A stretch of 64,000 bases of DNA from Teredinibacter purpureus (lineage in GTDB: Bacteria; Pseudomonadota; Gammaproteobacteria; Pseudomonadales; Cellvibrionaceae). This document shows positions 1 through 7,709 of this stretch, piece after piece. The stretch is taken from positions 3,799,501 to 3,863,500 of the forward strand of contig NZ_CP060092.1 in the NCBI RefSeq assembly GCF_014217335.1, written 5' to 3'. The position numbers were made by a program, and so were the translations under genes. The notes beneath the pieces are model-generated. The model did no database searches, was not told where the DNA came from, and saw only the letters and a program-made list of their open reading frames with translations. Numbering within the stretch: the first letter of the stretch is position 1; each line of letters opens with the position of its first letter.

Positions 1-486
1 CGAGCGATAGTGAGCACCGGGATTAAAACCCGTGGGCAATTGCCCAGCCGCTTGAACCGGCATTTTTGAGGTACAACTAAGCGTTAGGGTTTGAGTACTA
101 TCAATAGATATTTGATAACGCTTACCCCCGTCATCCAAAGGATCTGCAGTCCAATGCTCGGGTAATGGGTAAGGCAAATCCTTACCGGCAATCACGAACT
201 TAGCAGGGTCACGCGGGCTCGCCTCCAAATTAATGCGCTTGCCAGCAGGCGTATTATTCACATTGAAAAAATCATGGCCAACCTGACGAACCAACGTACC
301 ATTGATAACGGCTTGTTCGTCATACGATGCCTGCCCCATCAGGTGAGATAAAGAGCTGAGGGTTTGCTGACGTAAATCACCGCTAAGGCTCTCTAAAATC
401 ATCCGTCGATAAGACTGAAAGCCCGAGCTTCTTCCGGCAGCGTTAAACCCACCAAAACCTACAATTAACGGTAAAAAATTCGCCAT
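1..486 (-). CDS. fabY: FabY-type beta-ketoacyl synthase, N-terminal part (runs off the window)
   Basis: The reverse strand is open from an ATG at 484-486 to the window edge, giving 162 N-terminal residues. The start VGFGGFNAAGRSS, the following RRMILESLSG and the later AAGQLPTGFNPG match the N-terminal region of Pseudomonas aeruginosa FabY as I remember it. FabY is a long ketosynthase known to condense acetyl-CoA with malonyl-ACP and so start fatty-acid synthesis in the cytoplasm. The catalytic Cys/His/His lie beyond the window and cannot be checked. It is divergent from the AraC-type regulator at 629 with about 140 bp between them. Family confidence is good; activity is inferred. Confidence 0.82.
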   Translation of the reverse strand, partial: MANFLPLIVGFGGFNAAGRSSGFQSYRRMILESLSGDLRQQTLSSLSHLMGQASYDEQAVINGTLVRQVGHDFFNVNNTPAGKRINLEASPRDPAKFVIAGKDLPYPLPEHWTADPLDDGGKRYQISIDSTQTLTLSCTSKMPVQAAGQLPTGFNPGAHYRS

Positions 487-628
487 ATTTACACCTGACT
501 GTTGTCGACTACTCAATACTGGATAGCGCACAGTGTAGGGATTCCTAACCGCATGGGTACCGCCATTTCAGCCACCGACCATGGTATATTGGCCACAATA
601 TCACGAGTAACAAAATGGCGACCAATTA

Positions 629-1627
629 ATGCTCAACATCTCTTTCTTACTGTGCGACAACATGTTGGCAACCAGCGCCACACTGCCCATGGAGCTACTC
701 CACGCTGCCGTTACGCTAGCTACCGCGAATATCGATTCAGAACTGGAGGCTCAACCCCTTAAGATCACTTTAGTATCCACTTCAGGACACCCCATAAAAA
801 CACGCACAGGCCTCAAGCTCTCGCCAGATTGCGCAATTGCCAATGCCCCAACGGCCGATATCGTCTACCTTCCCGCTCTGTGGCGTAATCCAGAGCCTAT
901 CCTAAAAGCTAACCTTGAGGTTATTCCCTGGCTCCAGGAGCATTATCGCAATGGCAGCCTGCTTGCCGGTGTAGGCACCGGCTGTTGGTTCTTAGCGGAA
1001 GCTGGTTTATTGGACAATAAACCAGCTACAACTCACTGGTTCTATTTCGACCGATTTCAAAAACGATTTCCCAATATTCAACTAAAACGTCATCACTTTA
1101 TTACTCAAGCAGGAAATCTTTATTGCACGGGCAGCGTCAACTCGTTAGCCGACCTCACCGTTCAATTTATCCAACGTTATTTTAGCCATCGCATAGCGAG
1201 CCATGTAGAGCGTCATTTCTTCCACGAAATACGGGCCTCCGCACGGGCCGCCCAAGCCTTTGACGAAGCCGATAACGCACACCCCGACGAAGCCATTGTG
1301 CAAACCCAAACGTGGTTGCAGTCTAATTACAATCAAGAGGTGCAAATGGGAGAGCTTGCGGAACAATTTGGTATGAGTACGCGAACATTCAATAGGCGGT
1401 TTAAAACAGCCACAGGCAGCACACCCCTTGCCTATTTAAAAAACATTCGCTTACGTATTGCAACAGATTTACTGAAGAGCAGTAATCTATCGGTAGGAGA
1501 GATTGTATTTCGAGTGGGCTATCAGGATGGAGCGCATTTCACGCAACTATTCAAACAGAAACACGGCGTGACCCCGAGCGTGTACCGCACAACCGTACGC
1601 GCCAAACTATTCACGCCTCACGAATAG
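629..1627 (+). CDS. GlxA/FtrA-like transcriptional regulator (DJ-1/PfpI domain plus AraC HTH)
   Basis: This 332-residue protein has an N-terminal DJ-1/PfpI-like domain (about 1-175) and a C-terminal AraC/XylS double HTH (about 220-325). The first contains the nucleophile-elbow-like GVGTGCWFLAEAG with Cys119. The second shows MSTRTFNRRFK and the typical second helix pair ending in GVTPSVYR. The opening FLLCDNMLATSATLP is characteristic of the subfamily. Such proteins are cytoplasmic transcription factors whose DJ-1 domain is thought to sense a ligand; the target cannot be deduced here. It is divergent from fabY, which makes control of fabY possible but unproven. No strong ribosome-binding site precedes the ATG; the start is chosen by similarity. 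Confidence 0.85.
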   Translation: MLNISFLLCDNMLATSATLPMELLHAAVTLATANIDSELEAQPLKITLVSTSGHPIKTRTGLKLSPDCAIANAPTADIVYLPALWRNPEPILKANLEVIPWLQEHYRNGSLLAGVGTGCWFLAEAGLLDNKPATTHWFYFDRFQKRFPNIQLKRHHFITQAGNLYCTGSVNSLADLTVQFIQRYFSHRIASHVERHFFHEIRASARAAQAFDEADNAHPDEAIVQTQTWLQSNYNQEVQMGELAEQFGMSTRTFNRRFKTATGSTPLAYLKNIRLRIATDLLKSSNLSVGEIVFRVGYQDGAHFTQLFKQKHGVTPSVYRTTVRAKLFTPHE

Positions 1628-1671
1628 ACGTTGTGCCACAATCTATACTCATTCGCTTTTTGACAAAAAAT

Positions 1672-1694
1672 AAAGGCCGAATAAAACGGCCTTT
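1672..1694. terminator. Bidirectional rho-independent terminator
   Basis: Arms AAAGGCCG and CGGCCTTT with a 7-nt AT-rich loop sit between the convergent ends of the AraC-type gene (stop 1627) and the hsp20 gene (stop 1723). A and T runs flank both sides, so it can serve both genes. Confidence 0.75.
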
Positions 1695-1722
1695 ATTGAC
1701 TGATCGCGCCATTCACAAAGAA

Positions 1723-2223
1723 TTATGCAGCGTTATTTTTTGCAGCCGCTATATTGACAGAACCAGACGGATGAACATTGCTGTTGCTCGTGCTTCCAGC
1801 AGTTGCTATCGCTATAGTGCGCGGCTTCAATGCATCAGGAACCTCTCGCACTAAGTCAACATGCAATAAACCATTCACTAAAGATGCCCCCGTTACGGTA
1901 ACGTAATCCGCCAACTGAAAACGGCGCTCGAAATTTCTAGCGGCAATACCTTGATGTAAAAACTGGCGACTCTCTTCTTTAGACGCTTGATTATTTCCCG
2001 TAACAATCAAACTATTTTGTTTGGTTTCGATGCTTAATTGAGCCTCATCAAACCCTGCTACCGCCATCGAAATACGGTATTGGTCTTCACCTGTAAGCTC
2101 TATATTATAAGGTGGATAAGTAGGCTGGCTCTGATCAGAACTGGAGAGATTATCAAGCAAGCTTGCCATACGGTCAAACCCGATTGAAGAACGGTAAAGT
2201 GGAGAAAAATCAAAATTACGCAT
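1723..2223 (-). CDS. Small heat-shock protein, Hsp20/IbpA family
   Basis: The 166-residue product has an alpha-crystallin domain (about 38-130) preceded by YRSSIGFDRMASLLDN, as in IbpA/IbpB. Inside it are YNIELTGEDQYRISMAVAGF and later QGIAARNFERRFQLADYV. The C-terminal tail EVPDALKPRTIAI carries the conserved I/V-x-I-like anchor. These ATP-independent cytoplasmic holdases bind unfolding proteins and hand them to DnaK/ClpB. The upstream sequence supports heat control at two levels: a sigma-32-like promoter and a ROSE-like hairpin over the ribosome-binding site, annotated separately. The tail after the motif is long and Ser/Asn/Ala-rich. Confidence 0.92.
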   Translation of the reverse strand: MRNFDFSPLYRSSIGFDRMASLLDNLSSSDQSQPTYPPYNIELTGEDQYRISMAVAGFDEAQLSIETKQNSLIVTGNNQASKEESRQFLHQGIAARNFERRFQLADYVTVTGASLVNGLLHVDLVREVPDALKPRTIAIATAGSTSNSNVHPSGSVNIAAAKNNAA

Positions 2224-2226
2224 AGG

Positions 2227-2252
2227 AATATCCTCTAAATGTGAGCAATATT
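2227..2252 (-). promoter_or_regulatory. ROSE-type RNA thermometer hairpin over the hsp20 ribosome-binding site
   Basis: In mRNA sense the 5' arm AAUAUUGCU and the 3' arm AGGAUAUU pair with the second G of UUGCU bulged out, leaving a 9-nt loop. AGGA is the Shine-Dalgarno sequence of the hsp20 gene, whose AUG follows 3 nt after the stem. A UUGCU-type strand with a bulged or syn G facing the SD is the hallmark of ROSE thermometers in ibpA/hspA leaders. Melting on heating would expose the SD. Pairing was done by eye. Confidence 0.7.
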
Positions 2253-2356
2253 AAAATTTGGCTTATCGTTAACGATCAAACCATTCCAACGCCGAAAAGT
2301 ATAAAATACTGTTGCAACGTTGTTATATAGGCCCCCTTACGGCTGGCCTATCAATA

Positions 2357-2384
2357 ATATTGGGACACAAAAAACAACTTCAAG
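2357..2384 (-). promoter_or_regulatory. Sigma-32-like heat-shock promoter for hsp20
   Basis: On the reverse strand CTTGAA (2379-2384) is followed after 14 nt by CCCAATAT (2357-2364). This matches the sigma-32 pattern CTTGAA-N13/14-CCCCATNT closely. Transcription would start near 2350, giving a leader of about 125 nt that contains the thermometer hairpin. The promoter lies just downstream of the stop of the YfcH-like gene. Confidence 0.72.
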
Positions 2385-2400
2385 GAAAAATAATATTTTT

Positions 2401-3369
2401 TTATAATTGCGTAACGTCTTCTAGAGCCGTGCCAATATTTCTATGCAGAAAATCAAACCCTAATGTTTGCGCATTACCGGGAACTACATGCTGCCCACCA
2501 ATTAACAGCTCCTCAGCCATTTGACCGTAGATAATTTTCAACAAAAACCCTGGGGTTGGAAAAAAAGCTGGACGGCACAGTATTGCCCCCAATTTTTTCG
2601 CGAATTCGGCTTGTCTAACAGGGTTTGGCGCCGTAGCATTCACAACACCTCTATACTCTGGGTCGTGTATAGAGGTGACCAACATGCGCACTAGATCGCA
2701 AATATGTATCCATGACAACCATTGCTGCCCTCCGGCAATAGGCCCACCTAAAGCTAAGCGAAAAATAGGCAATAACTTACTTAACGCCCCTCCTCCTGGG
2801 CCTAATACTACACCAATACGAAAAATACATACCCGAGAACCTAGCGCTATAAACTTCTGCGCGGCCGTCTCCCACTCACCGCATAGATCTGCAGCAAAAC
2901 CCTCACCCTTCGCGCTATTTTCACAAAGAATTTCATTATCACGCACACCGTAGTAACCCACAGCGGATGCATTAATTAAAACTTTAGGCACATGACCTCG
3001 CGCTTTAACCGAACGTAACAAACTTTCGGTTAAACGTACTCGGCTATCCATTAAAATCTTCTTTTGCGCTGTATTCCAGCGTTTTTCAGCAATTGGCGCG
3101 CCCGCCAAATTCACGATGACATCCGGAACCACACCTTCGGGCAATTCTAGATAAGAGGATACAAAAGTAATGGAACGGTGCCGATGATGGCTTGGCATGC
3201 GCGTTTGAACAAACAACTGATAGTCATGGGCGTCATCATCTACGAGAGAGGTGTTTTTACTTTCTAAACCAGAAGGAAGCTGTTGGCATGATAATTTTAG
3301 CAAGGCGGAACATAGTGCCCGGCCGATAAAACCTGTACCGCCATTGATAAACACCACTATCGACGCCAT
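2401..3369 (-). CDS. NAD(P)-binding epimerase, YfcH/SDR39U1 family (TIGR01777 type)
   Basis: The 322-residue protein starts with a Rossmann fold, INGGTGFIGRALCSALL (GGxGFIG). The family motifs VNLAGAPIAEKRW and INASAVGYYG follow, then FRIGVVLGPGGGALSKLLP and WIHICDLVRM. The Asn-Leu-Ala-Gly segment and GYYG are diagnostic of the YfcH/SDR39U1 atypical short-chain dehydrogenases. Their substrate is unknown; members are cytoplasmic and often sit beside stress genes. Residues about 27-60 form a loop longer than usual. The gene ends only 17 nt before the hsp20 -35 box. Confidence 0.85.
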   Translation of the reverse strand: MASIVVFINGGTGFIGRALCSALLKLSCQQLPSGLESKNTSLVDDDAHDYQLFVQTRMPSHHRHRSITFVSSYLELPEGVVPDVIVNLAGAPIAEKRWNTAQKKILMDSRVRLTESLLRSVKARGHVPKVLINASAVGYYGVRDNEILCENSAKGEGFAADLCGEWETAAQKFIALGSRVCIFRIGVVLGPGGGALSKLLPIFRLALGGPIAGGQQWLSWIHICDLVRMLVTSIHDPEYRGVVNATAPNPVRQAEFAKKLGAILCRPAFFPTPGFLLKIIYGQMAEELLIGGQHVVPGNAQTLGFDFLHRNIGTALEDVTQL

Positions 3370-3660
3370 AGTTACCCCTGTTTCATTGTTTTTATTTTAT
3401 TATTATTTTGCACCTTATTCAGTACCGACAATTGCGAAACAGTCAATATTCACAACCACCTATTTCCTCAGTATACGCTCAAAATTAACGAAACAGCCAG
3501 TAACACCCTCGCTTATTCTTTATATTGCTATAACCATTCAATTTTCCCATAGAATATTCTTAAAAACCGCTTGATAAATATTTTTAAAACGCCATGATTA
3601 GTTTGTGGGCCCACTATTACATTTTATATTTTTTAAACCGGCACTGATGGAGGTTAGCCT

Positions 3661-3978
3661 ATGAAGTCCAATACCGATGTTGTATACCGTGATCTAGAGC
3701 CCTCACCTGCACTAAACGATACTATCCACAAAAAAATCGAAAAACTCTATCGCTACTCGGATTCTATTATTCATAGCCGCGTGGTACTGGATAGCCCGCA
3801 CAACCATAAACACAAAGGTAAAATGTTTCGCGCATCCATAGAGCTTGGCGTGAAAGGAGCGCCCATTACCGTCACCCATGACGACCCATCACCTCATGTC
3901 GCCGTAAGAGACGCTTTCGCTACGTGCGAACGAAAACTCAAAGAAGACTCTAACCGCCGAAAATCAACACGGCATTAG
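3661..3978 (+). CDS. HPF/RaiA-family ribosome-associated inhibitor
   Basis: A 105-residue protein with the short HPF/RaiA fold. LNDTIHKKIEKLYRYSD forms the first helix, RVVLDSPHNHKHKGKMF and RASIELGVKGAPITVTHDD form the strands, and HVAVRDAFATCERKL forms the last helix. Members bind the 30S A/P site region and stabilise idle ribosomes in stationary phase or stress. There is no long C-terminal extension, so it is the short form; HPF versus RaiA cannot be decided from sequence alone. A strong GGAGG lies 8 nt before the ATG. Confidence 0.82.
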   Translation: MKSNTDVVYRDLEPSPALNDTIHKKIEKLYRYSDSIIHSRVVLDSPHNHKHKGKMFRASIELGVKGAPITVTHDDPSPHVAVRDAFATCERKLKEDSNRRKSTRH

Positions 3979-4078
3979 TGACCGCGCCATTAGATGATAG
4001 CCTTATCATTAAAGAGTCTCAGAGTAAGTCTAAGCGACCGCCGACTCTAAGGAATATTTATTTTCATCCTGTAATGCA

Positions 4079-4097
4079 GACGGGCTAATTGCCCGTC
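4079..4097 (+). other. Short hairpin downstream of the HPF-family gene
   Basis: GACGGGC and GCCCGTC are separated by TAATT. There is no U-run afterwards, so it may be a processed or rho-assisted 3' end rather than a classical terminator. Otherwise I see nothing in 3979-4255 before the IS. Confidence 0.35.
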
Positions 4098-4255
4098 CAT
4101 GCACAATACTTATGCATGCGCTGCCATCAATACACCGAGGCAAGAATAATTTAAGCCCTTCGGCCTATTCCACAAAAAACACGTAACTGCTGTACTCTCG
4201 CTCTCGGACACCCACACCACCGCTTGAACCAAGAAAAACAATACTGTACATTAAA

Positions 4256-5586
4256 GGGTCTTCCCCTATTCAGGTGGCTTTCTAGCCTTTCCTAATAAAC
4301 TCCCTTAGAATCCCAGCCTTTTATTTCTTGGTTTTCAGTGATGGACGAGCTTTCTCTTTACGAAAAAATATTATCAATCTCTTCTCCTTGGTTTGTCGAA
4401 TCAGTTCAGCTAGATGAGCGTGACAACACCGTTCACGTCCACGTTGAATACGATTGCGACAAACATTTAACCTGCCCTTTGTGTGAATCCAGATGTAGTC
4501 GCCATGACACCAGAACAAGAACATGGCGCCATCTCGATAGCTGTCAATTTCGCACTCTCGTTCACGCGAATATCCCTCGCTCTAAATGTCGCACGCACGG
4601 TGTATTGCAAGCTGATATCCCCTGGGCTGATAAGCGATCAAGTTTCACCTTGATGTTTGAGGCTTATGTAATCTCCTGGCTTCAAGAGGCGAGTATTAAT
4701 GCCGTCAGTAAGAAGCTGGCGCTTAGCTGGAATGCTGCCGATGGAATAATGAAGCGGGCTGTAGAGCGAGGCCTAAAAAGACGGTCTCATCTACATATTC
4801 AAAACCTAGCTGTCGATGAGGTCTGCAGCAAAAAGGGACATGAATATGTGACCATTGTTTCCAATGATCATGGGCATGTAATAGATGTCCAAGAAGATCG
4901 CAAAAAATCGAGTTTAAACGCATTTTTTACAGGATTAAGTGACAAGCAAATCCAATCAGTTGAAACGATTAGTATGGATATGAGTCCGTCCTATATTTAT
5001 GCCACCAAAGAGTATATTCCTCACTGGGAAAGAGCGATATGTTTTGATAGGCTCCATGTTGCGATGGACTTAAATAAGGCTCTAAATAGTGTTCGTAAAA
5101 GTGAAGCCAATATGGTCGCGCAACAACACAAGCTAGAGCTCCATAGATCGAAATTTGCATGGCTGAGATCACGTGAAAATCTAAAGGATATTCATTCTGT
5201 ACAGATTTCAACATTAAGCGTTGTAGCAAAGAAGACTGCACGCGCATGGGCGATAAAGGAGTATGCCATGGAGCTCTGGAATTATGATGATCGTATATGG
5301 GCTGAAGAAGCTTGGAAGCAATGGTACAGCTGGGCGATAAGAAGCCGCCTCAATCCTATAAAATCGGTAGCTAAAAGCATAAAGAAGAATCTATGGGGGA
5401 TAATAAACGCCATCGTAAATAAAAAGAATAATGCTGGTGCAGAAAGTATAAATAGCAGAATAAAAATGCTAAAAGTAAAAGCGAAAGGTTTTAGGAATAA
5501 GGCCCGTTTTAAGGCTGCAATTTTATTTCATCTCGGCGGGCTGGACCTGATGCCAGAAATCTAGCCACCCGAATAGGGGAAGGCCC
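4256..5586 (+). mobile_element. Complete ISL3-family insertion sequence
   Basis: About 1331 bp bounded by near-perfect terminal inverted repeats of about 24 bp. The left end reads GGGTCTTCCCCTATTCAGG and the inverted right end reads GGGCCTTCCCCTATTCGGG. The flanks ACATTAAA (4248-4255) and ATATTAAA (5587-5594) look like an 8-bp target duplication with one mismatch, as expected for ISL3. It carries one transposase gene and appears intact. Confidence 0.85.
4341..5564 (+). CDS. ISL3-family transposase
   Basis: About 407 residues. The N-terminal zinc ribbon is CPLCESRCSRHDTRTRTWRH followed by CRTHG. A HTH region follows, and then the DDE catalytic core: LAVDEVCSKKGHEY, ISMDMSPSYI and ICFDRLHVAMDLN carry the first Asp residues, and NNAGAESINSRIKMLK carries the Glu. 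This order is typical of ISL3 transposases. GTG at 4338 and ATG at 4341 are alternative starts; the ATG is chosen because no ribosome-binding site separates them. It lies inside the inverted repeats of the IS at 4256-5586 and looks functional. Confidence 0.88.
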   Translation: MDELSLYEKILSISSPWFVESVQLDERDNTVHVHVEYDCDKHLTCPLCESRCSRHDTRTRTWRHLDSCQFRTLVHANIPRSKCRTHGVLQADIPWADKRSSFTLMFEAYVISWLQEASINAVSKKLALSWNAADGIMKRAVERGLKRRSHLHIQNLAVDEVCSKKGHEYVTIVSNDHGHVIDVQEDRKKSSLNAFFTGLSDKQIQSVETISMDMSPSYIYATKEYIPHWERAICFDRLHVAMDLNKALNSVRKSEANMVAQQHKLELHRSKFAWLRSRENLKDIHSVQISTLSVVAKKTARAWAIKEYAMELWNYDDRIWAEEAWKQWYSWAIRSRLNPIKSVAKSIKKNLWGIINAIVNKKNNAGAESINSRIKMLKVKAKGFRNKARFKAAILFHLGGLDLMPEI

Positions 5587-5623
5587 ATATTAAAACAGCA
5601 AAAGTTAACTCAAGGAATGAGCC

Positions 5624-6613
5624 ATGCCCCGCCCAAGGAAGCAACAAATCTCACTAGATGCCACACCCTACTATCACTGCACATCTCGCTGTGTGCGCCG
5701 CGCGTTTCTTTGCGGCCTAGATGCGTTAACCGGTAACGACTACGAACACCGCCGACAGTGGGTTGAAGACCGTATTGTATTCCTGGGGGAGGTGTTTTGC
5801 ATTGACATCTGTGCTTACGCCGTAATGAGTAATCACCACCATCTGGTATTGCATATTAATGCCGCAGAGGCTCACACGTTAAGCGATTTAGAGGTAGCCA
5901 AACGCTGGCACACCCTTTACAAAGGTACCCCCTTAACCCAAGCGTTTGTAAAAGGTGGGCCGTTAGATGACGCCCAGCGGCAGGCCGTGAAAGAAAAGCT
6001 GGACCAATGGCGCTTGGAACTCGCCAGCATAAGTCGTTTCATGTGGGCTTTAAACGAACCCATTGCCCGCAGGGCAAATGCAGAAGACCACTGCACAGGT
6101 CGCTTTTGGGAAAGCCGGTTTAAATCACAGGCGTTACTGGATGAAAAAGCACTCGCCGCTTGCATGGCTTATGTCGATTTAAATCCTGTTCGAGCCAAAA
6201 TGGCGACAACCCCAGAAAGCTCGGAACATACCTCTATAAAACGGCGTATTGAGGCCCTTAAAGCGGCTAACACTCACCCCTCAACTCAACCTTTAAAACT
6301 CGCTGAATTTGTAGGCAACCCAAGAGAACCCATGCCCCAAGGCTTACCCTTTCACCTGAAGGATTACATTCAGCTCGTGGACATAACAGGCAGAGCGATT
6401 CGAGAACACAAACGTGGTTTTATCGACAACAACTTGCCACCCATTCTAGAGCGATTGAATATAACCAGCCGCGAATGGCTCACACTCACCACCCAGTTCG
6501 AATCCACATTCAAAAGCTTAGTCGGCTGCAAAGCAAAACTCATGCTCGCTGCCAAAGTTCTAGGATTGAAAAGAAGACCGGCCTTCGCGAATTGCGAAGC
6601 CATTTTCCACTAA
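5624..6613 (+). CDS. REP-associated tyrosine transposase (RAYT, Y1/HUH family)
   Basis: The 329-residue protein has the N-terminal Y1 domain start TPYYHCTSRCVRRAFLCG. The HUH-type metal site is YAVMSNHHHLVLH and the catalytic-tyrosine helix is CMAYVDLNPVRAK. This is the RAYT branch of the IS200/IS605 superfamily: single-strand DNA nucleases that process palindromic REP sequences. Members with an insertion between the HUH motif and the Tyr helix, like this one, are common in marine gammaproteobacteria. No clear REP palindrome array flanks the gene. A short repeat 180 bp downstream recurs near 60.7 kb. It starts 37 bp after the ISL3 element. Confidence 0.85.
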   Translation: MPRPRKQQISLDATPYYHCTSRCVRRAFLCGLDALTGNDYEHRRQWVEDRIVFLGEVFCIDICAYAVMSNHHHLVLHINAAEAHTLSDLEVAKRWHTLYKGTPLTQAFVKGGPLDDAQRQAVKEKLDQWRLELASISRFMWALNEPIARRANAEDHCTGRFWESRFKSQALLDEKALAACMAYVDLNPVRAKMATTPESSEHTSIKRRIEALKAANTHPSTQPLKLAEFVGNPREPMPQGLPFHLKDYIQLVDITGRAIREHKRGFIDNNLPPILERLNITSREWLTLTTQFESTFKSLVGCKAKLMLAAKVLGLKRRPAFANCEAIFH

Positions 6614-6971
6614 CACCCCATCCTGCAATAAACCCTACCTTTCTCGAACCTAGAGAGCGGCTAGACTCGTCTGAAATTCAGAAAAATCAAATATTTCACG
6701 CCAAAAACAAACAGTAATGAAATAGCGCCTATGGCGTGGTGGGTTTAATAAAAACCACAACTAAACTGATTGTTTTTCTCTTAACGTGGCTGTCCGATTA
6801 TTTCCTGTATGTAATTTCCCAAACTACAGCCGTAAGATCAGTATTATTTCAACCAAATAAACATCCTAATCCTATCCCCTCCTTATAACGTTAATTCGGG
6901 AATATAAATTTTCCCTGTAAATCCCCAAATTTTATTTGATGCACTTCATATAAATTTTGTCTAATTGACGA
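6614..6971. other. Intergenic stretch with a TGTCCGATTATTTC repeat copy and candidate transposon left end
   Basis: No gene is supported. It holds one copy of the repeat described at 6791-6804. Near 6815-6925 are AT-rich motifs (TAATTTCCCAAA, GTTAATTCGGGAA) that resemble GTTAATTTGGGAA at about 9951. They may be the left-end sites of the three-gene transposon, but I could not define exact ends. Confidence 0.4.
6791..6804 (+). repeat. TGTCCGATTATTTC repeat, copy 1
   Basis: The longer context TTAACGTGGCTGTCCGATTA matches three copies near 60.7 kb (TTAACATGGGTGTCCGATTA) in the same orientation. It lies about 180 bp downstream of the RAYT gene stop. Confidence 0.6.
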
Positions 6972-7532
6972 ATGAAACGATTTTACCCAGATTTTGAGTC
7001 CATTCAGGCTTTTACTCTGTCCCTCGATTACCATCAAAATGAACTGACATGTGTTCATTGTTCAAAGAGCGACCAGTTTGTCTCGCATGGCATTATTTAC
7101 AAACAACGTTCAAGCGTACTGGCAGATAAAGTAGGCAAACGCTTGTTTTGCTCCAACCGCTATGGCCGAAGTGGTTGTGGCCGGACATTCCAGCTGTATG
7201 TCGCAAGCGAGGTCCCTGCTTTTCGCTACGGCGCGGCTCATCTCTTTATCTTCATCACTGCATTGGTGGCGAAGGTGGGTATCAGTGAGGCTTACCATCA
7301 AGCAACCGGCCAACTCGAGACCCGCAATGCCTGGCGGTGGCTCAACCGCTTAATGTTCAAACTCAGTCACTATCGAAGCGTCCTCAAATATCGAAAGGAT
7401 GATCTTTTAAATTCCTTCCGCTCATCCAGCCATTATTGTCAACACTTGCTCCCCACTCTTACCCGACTGTTCACCTCAACAAAGAACGGCTGCATTCACT
7501 ATCAAACGGATCAACAACAGTCGTTTTTATAA
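6972..7532 (+). CDS. Zinc-ribbon protein of the three-gene transposon
   Basis: A 186-residue protein with an N-terminal C4 zinc ribbon: LTCVHCSKSDQFVSHG and then KRLFCSNRYGRSGCGRTF. Ribbons of this layout occur in front of IS1-, ISL3- and IS1595-type transposases and read DNA or partner proteins. The remainder (about 75-186) has a helical segment, HLFIFITALVAKVGISEAYHQATG, that could be an HTH. No catalytic motif is visible. It precedes the DDE and AAA genes on the same strand with a 177-bp gap, so a targeting or accessory role is likely (TniQ-like by position only). I do not recognise the exact family. Confidence 0.6.
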   Translation: MKRFYPDFESIQAFTLSLDYHQNELTCVHCSKSDQFVSHGIIYKQRSSVLADKVGKRLFCSNRYGRSGCGRTFQLYVASEVPAFRYGAAHLFIFITALVAKVGISEAYHQATGQLETRNAWRWLNRLMFKLSHYRSVLKYRKDDLLNSFRSSSHYCQHLLPTLTRLFTSTKNGCIHYQTDQQQSFL

Positions 7533-7709
7533 TCCATTTTTACTCATTCAATTTTTCCACCCAGACAATTTTTGCAACTTTACGGCCGAATCAAACACAC
7601 ACAATGCTCATCACTTAAATCTCGATTGTTGCGCAACAGCTTAGGTCCTTCTGATCGAACAAGGATGCCGATATCGTCCGACGGAAGTTAACTCACCCAG
7701 GGACTAAAA

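Noticed and set aside
3251..3574. Forward ORF of 107 codons near 3.3 kb
   Set aside because: It is antisense to the start of the YfcH-like gene and has no family features.
5624..6804. REP palindromes around the RAYT gene
   Set aside because: I looked for GTAG-headed palindromes on both sides and found none; only the non-palindromic TGTCCGATTATTTC repeat is shared.
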